Of a stretch of 34,939 nucleotides of DNA, positions 9,730-19,773 are shown in pieces. Each line of letters starts with the position of its first letter. The first letter of the stretch is position 1. The stretch comes from Chara braunii (lineage: Eukaryota; Streptophyta; Charophyceae; Charales; Characeae). The position numbers and the translations under genes were made by a program. A model generated the notes under the pieces. The model had not been told where the DNA came from. It was given only the letters and a program-made list of their open reading frames with translations, and did not search any database. The stretch covers positions 743,673 through 778,611 of the forward strand of contig BFEA01000545.1 in the NCBI GenBank assembly GCA_003427395.1, in the 5' to 3' direction.

Positions 9730-9747
9730 TGGCACCGTTGCCGGGGA
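9730..9747 (+). other. Primer-binding site, tRNA-Asp type (one mismatch)
   Basis: TGGCACCGTTGCCGGGGA differs at one base (A at 9734) from the sequence complementary to the 3' end of plant tRNA-Asp (GUC). It lies 2 nt after the LTR-terminal CA, as expected for a retroelement PBS. Confidence 0.8.
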
Positions 9748-10490
9748 CCTTCGGTTGCCTGCCGGGGTCCTATGCGAACAGACCTGGGTTTCGTAAATTG
9801 AAGTCCTCGTTAGACGACAACCTTTAATTTAATTATCAGCATGATTATCGTCAATAATGCAAGATGCCCATAGGCAACGGGTTAACCAGTTGCCAGGGAT
9901 CTCGCTTTCCAGCCGAGGTCCTCAGTGAATGAACTCGCGTTTGGCAAGACGACGATCACGACAAAATGACAACGTTTAGATAAGATAATATAGTTTGTGA
10001 CACGTGAGTTGAATTACCGTTGGCGACACACTAAGAATAGTATATGCAAGAGTGCGAAGTCACACCAACAATGTGAATATTATCGCATTGTCCGGGACTT
10101 CAACTGCGTATGAACGTCCTTAAAGCATGGACGAGGGTATAGGATAGTTAGAAGTCTATGTCAAGGATACAACCAGTGAATGTAATATTCTTACGCAGTA
10201 GGTAGAAGTTAGGTTAACGATTTAAGGAAGGTGTCTGCATACGCTAGATCCTTCCTTCTGTTTACATACTCGGGTTATTTGTCTGTGTAGGCGCGTTTGT
10301 CAACTTAAGTTGTTAAGAGGTTAATAACTCTAATTCACTATCATAAATTCTCAAAGAGTCGAGGAAGGGTAAAGTCCGATAGACGCGTGACTGACTGTTC
10401 CGTTTATTTTTAGTTAATGTATACTGACTTAAGTGAACTTTGTCTTCGTACTACTTTCCTTGTTCGTATGTCCTTAGCCAGGTAAGTTAT
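9748..10490. other. Non-coding interior after the orphan PBS
   Basis: No Gag or Pol reading frame and no motif recognised. If an element continues here it is non-autonomous. Confidence 0.45.
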
Positions 10491-11500
10491 AGGTTTATGA
10501 CAAACCTTTGTTCCTTGTGTGATGGAGACTCTCATGGAGTCGTCACGTTGCTTGCATAAACTGACTGAGGTAAACGATGGGATACTCCCATAAGAGTTAC
10601 CCTGCCATTCACCCGACTAAGTAATGATTTGGTGAAGTGTCTATCTGACTTCGGCGTTGGTAACAGGAAGATGTCATGCGTCTTCTTTGTTACTTTACGA
10701 AACTAGATCTAAGAGGTGATCCGGTACTCCCGTGGGGTACAAGGCTTCTAGGCTAGGACGACTAACATAAGCGAAGGTAGTAGGAGGCTCCCGTGGGGCT
10801 CTCCTAATCACCTATCGGACTATACTTGGAAGAGAATTAAGTACTCACCGCGTCAGTACAAAAACTCCTAAGTCTAGGATGATCCGTCTGATTGAAAGGT
10901 GGAAAAAAGGGTTTCCCGTGAGAACTACCTTATCTCTAACTTAATGGTCTTCTTGGTATTGAGAAAGGGGTGAGGAGATAGTTTCATACAAACTATTTCC
11001 GCCACTAACTAAAATATGCATAGCGAAAGTCACTTGACAAGAGGAGTGAGGACTCTTGTAGAGTTGGCATGCCTCTTGCTCATACACGATGCATAGGCAA
11101 GGTAGGTGAAAGGTTAGAACAACTTAACTTAGAGTTGTTTTGACTGATCTCCTACGCATCAAACTGGTAGTAGGATAACTCCCGTGGGGTCATCCTAATA
11201 CTTGTTTGATTTGGGGGTTAACTAACGAGGAAAGGAATGAGGAGATTGTATTTGGACAGTAGAGGGATACTCTCATGTAAGTAACCCTACTACTTGTTTG
11301 AATATGGCTCATGGATCGCATAATTAATTACTAACGATCTATCTGTTTAACATTGAATCAGGTTATGAGAGGCTCCTGTGGGGTCGTCCTATCGCTTGAT
11401 CAAAGGAATGATATTCGCAGTCATTCGGGTAGTTGTACGATAACTCCCGCAGGGTCATCCTATTACAAGCTCGGACCTGAGCTGGGATAGTTAACTGAAT
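10491..11500. repeat. Hairpin chain 2, main block
   Basis: Stem-loops follow one another. 10491-10507 AGGTTT/AAACCT; 10519-10545 GTGA..GACTC/GAGTC..TCAC; about 10578-10603 GGG..ACTC/GAGT..CCC; 10660-10693 GTAACA..GAAGA/TCTTC..TTGTTAC; 10724-10740 GTACTCC-CGT-GGGGTAC; about 10782-10806 AGGAG-GCTCC/GGGGC-TCTCCT; 11038-11078 CAAGAGG/CCTCTTG; 11088-11160 GATGC-TAGG/CCTA-GCATC enclosing AACAACT/AGTTGTT; 11158-11210 ATCAAAC, TAGGAT, ACTC with GGGT, ATCCTA, GTTTGAT; about 11256-11296 GTAG, GGG, TACT with AGTA, CCC, CTAC; and further units near 11360-11400 and 11432-11466. Many share the ACTC-CCGTG-GGGT tip. No coding frame. Confidence 0.85.
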
Positions 11501-14500
11501 TTAACTCTATGTATGCTCATTCTCAATCGATGATCATACTCGATAGCCCGGTAATTTCCGTACTATCTCACCCCTATACAGTTCCCGCCTAGCAGCGTGC
11601 ACATCATCATATCCTTAAATCACATAGGAGTGTTGTGTTAACTTATGTATCACGCTATTATGACCCTTACTTATTAAGCTCTTATTAACAGGAAGCTTGC
11701 AAGTGTTGTTTTGCATGTGCTGTCATGCATAAAAATTCGTGTGTTGTGCTGCCAAGGCACGAAAATTAGAAATCAAGAAAATAAGAGAAAGACGACAAGA
11801 GAAATTATGTGAATAGGCTTATTGACTTCGTAGAGGAGAAGAAAGATTGAAGGAGGAAGAAGAGAAAGGGGAATGGTATAGGGTTGTACGTTATCAGGGT
11901 CACTAGCACAAACATACAATCTCCCCTGATAAAATGACTTAGTACTTTTTACATGGAATACTATACCGCTCATTACTGCACTTGAGTCGCTTTCCGATAT
12001 CCATCCGATGATAAGATTATATTCCCCCCATATTCATCCTACCTCATTGCAAATACTTAACCGTCCTTCTTCAATTATCCCACCTTACGTTCCCACCACC
12101 ATCCTGCGTCCTGATCAACCCTTCGTTCATAAGTCATAATGAAAGATCTTTGCTTGCGCATCATGTGTACATTTTTTTTTGCCGCAAGAAGCTATGAGAG
12201 GTTATCATCTACCCACCATATAAGGGAAATGTCTGAAACACAACTATAGTAGGTTCGGGTGTAGCTTGTCCTGAGCTAGCCTGGCGGAAGCACTAGTTTC
12301 AACGAGGCTTGAATCTCAGATCTAGGTTAGTATCAGAAAATATAAGAAGGGTTGGATTTCCTCAATATCTCGTCGTTAAAGTACCCCTTCCGAATAAGGT
12401 GAGGGAAAAGGAAGGTGAAGCATACTGATAATTCCCTCCTGGAGTTGGATAATGTATGTGAGTGTCGAAAAAACCTCCTGAACCCCAGAAAGTGCATAGC
12501 TGTAAGGCTAACTACTTAAAGACTATGTGCGTTCGCTTCCTGACTATAGGTTTGAAAATAGAACTAACCCTATTAATTATTGCTACAAAATCTAAATAGA
12601 TTATCTAATTCTTAAGAGCGATATGATATAGATCCTAGTGATAGACTCGGTCTCTCGATAATAGTCTAGCTCAGAAAGTTGTATCGTCCAACATATGAGT
12701 TTATGACTATCTGCCTAAAAATAAATACCCCTCTAAGAACCTACTGAATATAGTAAAGTTATAAGAATATATAAGAGTTGTCTAGCTGTTAGCATTATAC
12801 TACAGCGAAGTCATCTATTTGATAGGTACATTTAGGTGGCAGTGAATTAACGTATATCAGGTCTACTCTGGTACGAGGAACCTCGATCTTTGGTATAGAG
12901 TGCGAAAAAGCAAGCTTGGGATGTGTTTGGTTAAAAGACATAGAAAACCGATTATAAACATAGTGTGAAATGATCTGAGTAGGTAAATGGAATAAAAGTG
13001 GGCGATACTATGTTTAGTTATTTCAACAGTTAGAGGCTAAATAGTTAATAGGAATAAGTTTATAACATTATGGCGATGTTATATACAGTTTGCTGGTAGG
13101 GTTATTTATTGAAATAATATTTAACCATTAGAAGTTCATAAGATATAAATTAATAATTTCATCAACCACTTAGTGACAGATTAAGCTTTAGAAACGAATA
13201 GTATAGTGAGCGTAATATTCGGTTATCCATTTGAAACATACGTATCCGTTTGAGGTTATATATAATAGAGTATGATAATAACTAGGTTTAGGAATCATTG
13301 CATAAATAGTCCGATTAGATTTATCGGATTCTTGAAAGAGATATGAATGGACTCGAACTTTATCAGTTGGTCAAGCATTGGAAATTGTATCATGGGACTA
13401 TTTACGTAAATAACTATCTCATTTGCTATACTCAATATGATCAGAATATAAGAGTATCCACTTAAGAGATAACCAACTCTTCGAATTACAGTATTGTATA
13501 AAGAGTGATAAAACTACTTATTCCCACTATGGGGAATGTATATGACTGGGTATGAATGAATGCATGTGAAAATGAATAATATATGTTTCAAGTGATGTAT
13601 CATTGTATGTTTTGTTCTTTGTTGAGTGAAAATTGTAACTTGTTATGTACACATATTTATCGATTGCTTGATGATTGTTTGTACCTGACTGACTATGTTT
13701 ATGAATTGTTTTCTTAAATAAGGGTAGAAAAACTGTATGAAATCCACGTTCAGCATGGGGCTGGAGGTGAATGGAGTGACCTACCTTTGAAGAGAAGAAA
13801 TTCTCTTAAGGGAGATCAGTATGCAAAATCTGTCCTTTGAAAGAATGCAACGTTGATTGATACTTTTCCGAACGACTTAAAGAGGGTATAAAAAAGTCAC
13901 GTAGGTGGTAGTGAGACTTACGCCGGAACAATGTTCCTGGTCCATATTGAGGTGCTGTCGCCTTTTCTGAAGAGGAAAAATGACTACACTATCATCAAAG
14001 GGGAGAAACATGTTTGATACCTTGTTAGGACGCTGTCTATAGGGAAAGCGGTTGCTGTTCGCCACGAGGTAAGGAGTGGTTGCCTAACCTTGAGTCGGGC
14101 AGGGCCACCTCATCTTCATGGTCAAGGCCTAACCAACCTAGAACATGTGAGATGAGGCCGTTCTGCTCTGTTGACAGAAAACTGATAAGGTCTCGACTTT
14201 GGAATCGGAGGGAGATGTGGTGAGGCTCAGTCCTAGAGCGGGGCTCAAGATCTTAGATGATATCCCTTTGGTAGGATTACACCACCCCTCGACACAATAT
14301 ACCTTTGTTAAGCAAAAATGAGCAAATAAATGTTATGTTATTGTTATTTTGTATCTTCATTGTATTTGTTTTTGTAGTAGTTTATTGTAACCATTGTTCT
14401 CATTGTTCGTGAAAGTTACAAGTTGGTGTTTGTCTGCAGTGATATGATTGAATGGTTTGGATTTTTCATGAGTTTCCTTTATAGTTCAAACATCCATTTG

Positions 14501-14807
14501 TAATATTACTTATTATTCGCACTATATTCCTTCTTTATGGAAGGAGAATATCATTTACATTTGTATTGTAAAAGTTTCGTGAAAACAGGGGGAAAACCCT
14601 GCGTACTGTTTCTTCAATATTGGTTGTGATTTGATTGACATGATATGATATTTTGAATTTTTATGATCATCTCAATAAGGTTTAATCCTCCTTGAGTACG
14701 TTCTGATCAATACTCAGACACGAGTATTATAGATGTATTCGTACGATACGTTATTGAGTCAGTTCTTATTTGGATTATTTAAGATCTAACCCAAAAATGG
14801 AAGGTTG
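11501..14807. other. Long AT-rich non-coding stretch
   Basis: No gene, LTR or RNA gene recognised. Small inverted repeats are scattered, such as TATTTACGTAAATA near 13402, TCCGAT/ATCGGA near 13310 and ATTCCC/GGGAAT near 13525. They are not a regular chain. Confidence 0.5.
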
Positions 14808-14953
14808 ACGGTGTCCTCAAAAAGTGAGTTTTATTTTGAGTCATGAAATTTATTGGAGGGACACCAAAAGATAGGTCCTGCAATGAAAAAACACATGAGA
14901 TGTGTCCTCTTTTGAGCTTCTTCTAAAATATGTGTATTTTGGTAAAGACACCG
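14808..14953. repeat. Spaced inverted repeat GACGGTGTC / GACACCGTC
   Basis: Perfect 9-bp arms at 14808-14816 and 14945-14953. Inside are a GGGACACC (about 14859) and a TGTGTCCTC (about 14902), giving a nested fold-back of about 146 bp. Confidence 0.7.
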
Positions 14954-15177
14954 TCCACCATCCCAATGGGGTTAGTCTGAGATAAGATTAAAGGATCCCG
15001 AAATGAGATCGTTTGAAATTGTTGATGTTATGAAAGCAATATCTTTTGCATCAATGGTATTGTGGAAGCCAAAAAGTTTATATTTATTTTGGGTTTTCGA
15101 CTCATTTTACTTATTTTGAGAGATCCTCGAGACGTGTGTTTGACCGCACTGTGATCGAGACGGGAAGACACGACGCC

Positions 15178-15402
15178 TGAGTGGCAACCTGACGATGCCC
15201 CTCGTTCATCCACTACATGGCAACCGGACGATGATGCAAAATTGTTCTTGTTTGTGATTTTATAAATTGTTTTTGGCATATATTGGGATGCACATCGTTC
15301 ATCCAATAAGTGGCAACCTGACGAGGGGATACTTTTGTCTATGAACTTTTTTGGTATATATTGAAATGAACATCGTTCATCCACTCCAGGAGGTCCGTCT
15401 GA
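15178..15402 (+). repeat. Degenerate direct repeat (3 copies)
   Basis: GTGGCAACCTGACGA and CGTTCATCCA blocks alternate: at about 15181 and 15202, at about 15219 (ATGGCAACCGGACGA) and 15296, then at about 15311 and 15374. Spacing is irregular because of inserted T-rich sequence. Confidence 0.7.
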
Positions 15403-16361
15403 GGGACTAAATTATGGTGGAAAATTGGCAATGTTGGGACGTAACTCCCAGGGTTGGCTGCTGACCAAGTATAACCAGGCAGCGGACCTATTGGTTTTGG
15501 CCTAGAGTTGAGACATGAAGGGCGGCCGCCTTATTGGGGATCAACTCAGGTGGTTACGAGAGGGGTCGAGAGTCAGGTCGAGAAACTGGGTAAAACCCAG
15601 GATAGGAGGAGTAACTTTTTATTGCGCAACCAATACGGGAACCACTGTTAAGGTAACAACACAGTGGGCCGCAGATCTGGCCTGATTAACCGGACTGTGG
15701 GCGGTTTAGACCGAGACCGCCGATCCCCTCGCATTAGACTTCGAGCGGGACGGTAATATGGTTTAGGTTAAGACTCGCGTCCAATGAGGCGGATTCTTTA
15801 ACTCCCCGGACAACCAACGAGAATGTGGGAAGAAAGTCTAAGGATGTGGAAAAAATGATCGTTGTTTCTCTTGGTAACTTTCACTGCTGTAGTACAGATC
15901 CAGTATCCCCACCATTTGTTCATTGAGTTTGGTTTGGGAGTTTCCGTATGTGGGAGACCCGGTGTCGGCCCGAATACCCTTACAAGGGTATTTGGGCACG
16001 TTTTTGCAGCTCACAGGAAGAACGCCTCTGGCATTATCTAGGGGCGCGTCCTAATTTTGTATTGATTAGAGAGTGTGTGGGTGTGCACTTCGTGGGCACG
16101 CGTTAGCCTGGCCGAGTCTGGGTTGAGGAAGGGCATGAAACGTCGGTAGGACCAGGTACAAACGGTTCCTCCTCCCCCGTCCGTTTTCTTTATTTATTTT
16201 TTTCGTTTTTTTTTTCTTCTGAGTTTTAGACTTATTTTTATCTTTATTTCTACCATTTTTTGGATGAAACCCGACACTGGGGCCGGGATCTGCAGTGAGA
16301 CCCGGCTGCCTAGTGCTATGGATACATCGCAGGCGACCGGGGCACTGCTGTTGGGGCCGTA
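15403..16361. other. No recognisable gene
   Basis: Mixed GC sequence with a perfect inverted repeat AATACCCTT-AC-AAGGGTATT at 15973-15992 and a T-rich patch at 16188-16260. It includes the region upstream of the U6-like sequence. I see no plant-type TATA box at about -30 relative to 16362. Confidence 0.45.
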
Positions 16362-16379
16362 GTCCTTCGGGACATCCGT

Positions 16380-16411
<32 letters not shown>

Positions 16412-16463
16412 GTCCCCTGTGCAAGGACGAAATGTATAAAGTCGGGGAATGCCCCGACATTTT
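16362..16463 (+). ncRNA. U6 snRNA-like sequence (divergent copy or pseudogene)
   Basis: Homologous along its full length to spliceosomal U6 snRNA, which catalyses splicing with U2 and U5. It starts with a plant-type stem-loop GTCC-TTCG-GGAC, one base pair shorter than I remember. Positions 16381-16412 match the conserved U6 core exactly, including the ACAGAGA box and the AGC triad. The internal stem-loop region (16412-16436) differs at several bases, including the position of the metal-binding bulged U in AGGAUGA, which reads AGGACGA here. The 3' end forms a perfect GTCGGGG-AATG-CCCCGAC hairpin (16441-16458), followed by 14 T (16460-16473) that fit a Pol III terminator. No clear upstream element or TATA box is visible, so a pseudogene or a variant copy are both possible. 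Confidence 0.75.
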
Positions 16464-16473
16464 TTTTTTTTTT

Positions 16474-17646
16474 GTATGTATTACGACTGCGTGCACTGAT
16501 TTTCTTCACCCCCTTGCCCGTTGACTGAGTTTCGACGGTAGCATTGGGGGGGGGGAGGTTGGCACAGGGAGTAAGAAGGTAGACCAAGCGAAGGGAGCAC
16601 AGAGGTACGAAACGGAGGATGATTCTGGCACTGGTCTGCGCCGGATACTGTCGGAGGAGGGGAGTTCAGGGGTTGAGTGAATGTGGTCAGTATTTCGGGC
16701 CTGGTGCATTGGACTGAACGACAAAGAAGAAGGGGGTCGGGCTATGGCAGAGCAGGCAGCAAATGAAAGGTCCGGGGATCGAGATCGGGGTGCTATGCTG
16801 AGCAGTGGGGTGACCGTTAGTAGAGAAGAGGAACAGAGGGAATGAACCCAGATAGAGAGGGGTGTAGGGTGCATGTAGGTAGAGAAGAAAGCAGCAGCGG
16901 GAAAGGAACGGAGATGGCGGAGTAAAGAAAGCATAGTTCGGGCCAGTCTTATCGGAATCGAGTAGGAAGAGATGCTACCCCGGGGTTTTTTGGCCGTGCG
17001 AACTCATTGGAGGCGTTAGTTTTAGTGCTAGTTGAGTAGGAAAAGGGCTAGGTGAGGTGAGTGGCCGCGATGACATGGAAGGATGGGTGTGGCAATTGGT
17101 GAATCTTTATCGTTTCTGGACCATTTTGGGCCGGTGAAGATGGTAGTCTGGGGTTTTAAGGCGTTCCGGATTGGATGACAACGACGAAATTCGGGTTTAA
17201 AGAGTGGTTTGACTGGTGTGGACAGTAGGGGCTGCGCCATGGCTGTCGGAGGTTGGGTATAACAGTGAATCTGGCCGCATATTACTGGAGGATTCCTGCT
17301 CTTTCTGCAAGCTTGATGTGCAGCGGGCAGGATTTCTGTGTTCGTCATCTGCGGATAGCCACGATACTCACAGTGATGCCCTTCGTGGTGCTCAGCATGA
17401 TCCGCGTATGAGTTATTGTCGGGCTTGCGTGAGCAGGGCGCTCGTCATTTCGTTTGTCGCTGGGCCCGCAGTCGCCGTGCAGCCACTCCGATCCAAATCC
17501 CTCGTGGCGAGGTGGTGACCTGTGACAAAGTTGCTGGCTGGGTTCCAGCGGGAAATACACTCTTTGCCTCATCGTAGTTGAGGCCCCGTGACTGGCGATG
17601 CTATTCCTCCATCATCAGTATGCATGCAGGCGACCAAAGTTTCGGC
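16474..17646. other. No recognisable gene
   Basis: GC-moderate sequence with a 10-G run near 16545. A minus-strand frame of 142 codons (16506-16934) is Ser/Pro/Leu-rich with no family resemblance, and I do not support it as a gene. Confidence 0.45.
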
Positions 17647-18201
17647 CAGGTTCATTGATAGTTAGCATGAGCACGTGCAAGGCGGGGGTCGAGGAGTGGG
17701 CCACAAGAGAAGAGTGGGGCCGTCAGAGCGAGAGAGGGAGAAAGAGAGGCTCTCCACGGGAGAATTAAATTCCCGACTGGCTATGCTACGCTCCCATACT
17801 TGCCTATCACTACGCTGCTCACTCCACGAGCCGCCTAATGTCACTGTCTCGAGCCGAGACTGAGTCTGGGTATATGTGACGGTATAGGCGGGAGGAGAGG
17901 GATGAAGGGAGAGGGGAGAATACTTCCCTATAGGAGTACGACAGTCTTGTCGAACGCCAGAGCTTGCTGCGCAAGTCCAAGGGTGCAGCGGGCCGTATAC
18001 GGGTTCCCTGGAAAGAGGGCGTGAGCCGCCTGAACCTGAGCCCTGAGTGGTGTCGGGTACATGCGAGATAGGAGTAGGATAAGGTGGGATTTTTGACAAG
18101 CGTATCTCCCCTCGTCCTCGCTGAAGATTCATTCCCGCTTCATACATTTGGAGGGTAGATGGGACGAGGCCCAGGGTTCGTGACCTTCGGCTTTGTGTCT
18201 G
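17647..18201 (+). repeat. 555-bp direct repeat, 5' copy (putative LTR part)
   Basis: Matches 28586-29140 at a constant offset of 10,939 with no net indel. It begins CAGGTTCATTGATAG and ends TTTGTGTCTG. Near its end, CCTCGTCC and GGACGAGG form a spaced 8-bp inverted repeat around TGAAG/CTTCA. The copy runs straight into the assembly gap. Confidence 0.9.
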
Positions 18202-18301
18202 NNNNNNNNNNNNNNNNNNNNNNNNNNNNNNNNNNNNNNNNNNNNNNNNNNNNNNNNNNNNNNNNNNNNNNNNNNNNNNNNNNNNNNNNNNNNNNNNNNN
18301 N
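18202..18301. other. Assembly gap (100 N)
   Basis: Exactly 100 N. The 94 bases before it (18108-18201) are identical to the 94 bases after it (18302-18395). The flanks therefore probably overlap, and gap plus one copy (194 bases) may be artefactual. Confidence 0.95.
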
Positions 18302-18395
18302 CCCCTCGTCCTCGCTGAAGATTCATTCCCGCTTCATACATTTGGAGGGTAGATGGGACGAGGCCCAGGGTTCGTGACCTTCGGCTTTGTGTCTG
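18302..18395 (+). repeat. 94-bp duplicate of the sequence left of the gap
   Basis: Identical to 18108-18201 and near-identical to 29047-29140. It most likely represents the same genomic bases assembled on both contigs. Confidence 0.85.
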
Positions 18396-19434
18396 GACAG
18401 ACTTGGGCTTTTGGTACCATGAAGCGACACATGGGCGAAGGACTAGTCCCAGTCAACCTATGGGAGTTCGCGTACGGGCCTCACTATCTCGAACATCGGA
18501 TAGCCTATGGGTAGGACTTTGGGCCTCCTCCGCGCGCACGTTGTTTGGGTCTGCCTACCTTTCATTTTAGGAGGCCACTAAACTAATGAGAGTTGGAGTG
18601 AGTTTTCCTTTTGAATTTTCATGGTTAGACGTTACAGTCCGTGGCAGCCGTCAAAGTCAAACCCCTGGATGTTTGACCGTCACGACAGCTTAAAGTTGTC
18701 TACCCGACCCCTTTGCACAGGGTGCACAAGAGGATGTGGTCTTCAACCGCACATTACAGTTGTTTGGCGTCGAGAGATTACCCCTCAAAGCGTCTGTCAG
18801 CCAACACTTGAGTGTCGAACGCGACCCTCGAAAATATCAAGGGCCGCAAGACTACGAGTACCACAAGGTACCCCATCAGCGTGAATGTTTGTGTATGTCC
18901 GCATTGCTGGTTGGTATGAGGAGGCCATGCGCAAGCCCGACACTTATACGGAAGTCCAGCGCGCGATACTTACCTGACTTCGCTGTACAAAGTTATAGGT
19001 CAGATACTGAAGGGACTAACGCGTGGTGTGTGTAGTGCGTCCTAGTTGACCGATGTCGAGTCGCGTTTGGGCCTTCAGCCCCCCAGTACAACGATTCACG
19101 TAGGGGTTCGATTCTAGGGCGTTCGACCGCGCGTAACCCCCTATGCTACAGCGAACGAGAAACGCCCTCGGCTGGGCCACCTCTGCAATTGCATACGTAA
19201 GGTTTTTGCATGTGGTTCAGTAGCTCGGCGGGGATACGCCCACCTAACGGATGGTGACAACTCCCATAGGTGGAGGTAAGCAGTGCCTCGCGTGACCCTG
19301 TCCTGTCGTAGGAGCCCGCGAGAGGTACGACTGGCGCACTCGAGTGGAGCGGCAAGCGCTCTCCGCGACAAGTCCTGCATAATCCTGCGTGACGCGGCCG
19401 GGAGGGTCCCCGTGTGGGACCGATGCGCTCGACA
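18396..19434 (+). mobile_element. Putative remainder of the 5' LTR
   Basis: Sequence between the 555-bp repeat and the PBS. It ends in CA (19433-19434), 2 nt before the PBS, as an LTR should. Its last 320 bp are homologous to 9400-9727, so this 3' portion belongs to a repeat family in its own right. Frames at 18621-19035 show no family match. Confidence 0.6.
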
Positions 19435-19436
19435 GG

Positions 19437-19454
19437 TGGCGCCGTTGCCGGGGA
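19437..19454 (+). other. Primer-binding site for tRNA-Asp
   Basis: TGGCGCCGTTGCCGGGGA is complementary to the 3' end of plant tRNA-Asp (GUC) including the CCA tail. This primer type is used by several plant Ty3/gypsy lineages such as Athila-like elements. It fixes the 3' end of the 5' LTR and the transcription direction (plus). Confidence 0.9.
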
Positions 19455-19773
19455 TCTCGGTTGCCTACCGGGGTCCTTAAGAGAACGAACCCAATTTAAG
19501 TGCAGACTGATGATCCAGGCAAAACGACAAAGGTTATAGGTGGGATTGACTTATATAAGAGGGTTGTATATGAAGCTATAATAAGACTGAGCGATATATA
19601 GTGCGATTAAAGGTTGTATCTTGGGCGTGAATGACTAATGGTAGAGCGATTAGCTAAACCTAGAAGTAGAGTGGTCAAGAATAATGTAGGGCAAACCCTC
19701 TGGAACTTGACGAACTGCTTATCGGTCTATCCCTTGTTACTCATGTCAGGTTGGTTAGCAAAACGAGGTAAAG

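Noticed and set aside
13960-13985. CTGAAGAGGAAA as a hammerhead ribozyme core
   Set aside because: There is no stem II between the two conserved boxes and no stems I and III.
16506-16934. 142-codon minus-strand frame as a gene
   Set aside because: Low-complexity Ser/Pro/Leu composition, no domain, no partner frames.
17647-18201. Helitron, because the 555-bp unit ends in CTGG with a hairpin upstream
   Set aside because: The hairpin is not about 10 nt from the end, the 5' end lacks a TC start, and the flanks are not A and T.
18129-18377. Open frames running through the N gap
   Set aside because: They are produced by unknown bases and the duplicated flanks.
19090-19125. GGTTCGATTC as a tRNA T-arm
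   Set aside because: No matching acceptor, D or anticodon arms can be formed around it.
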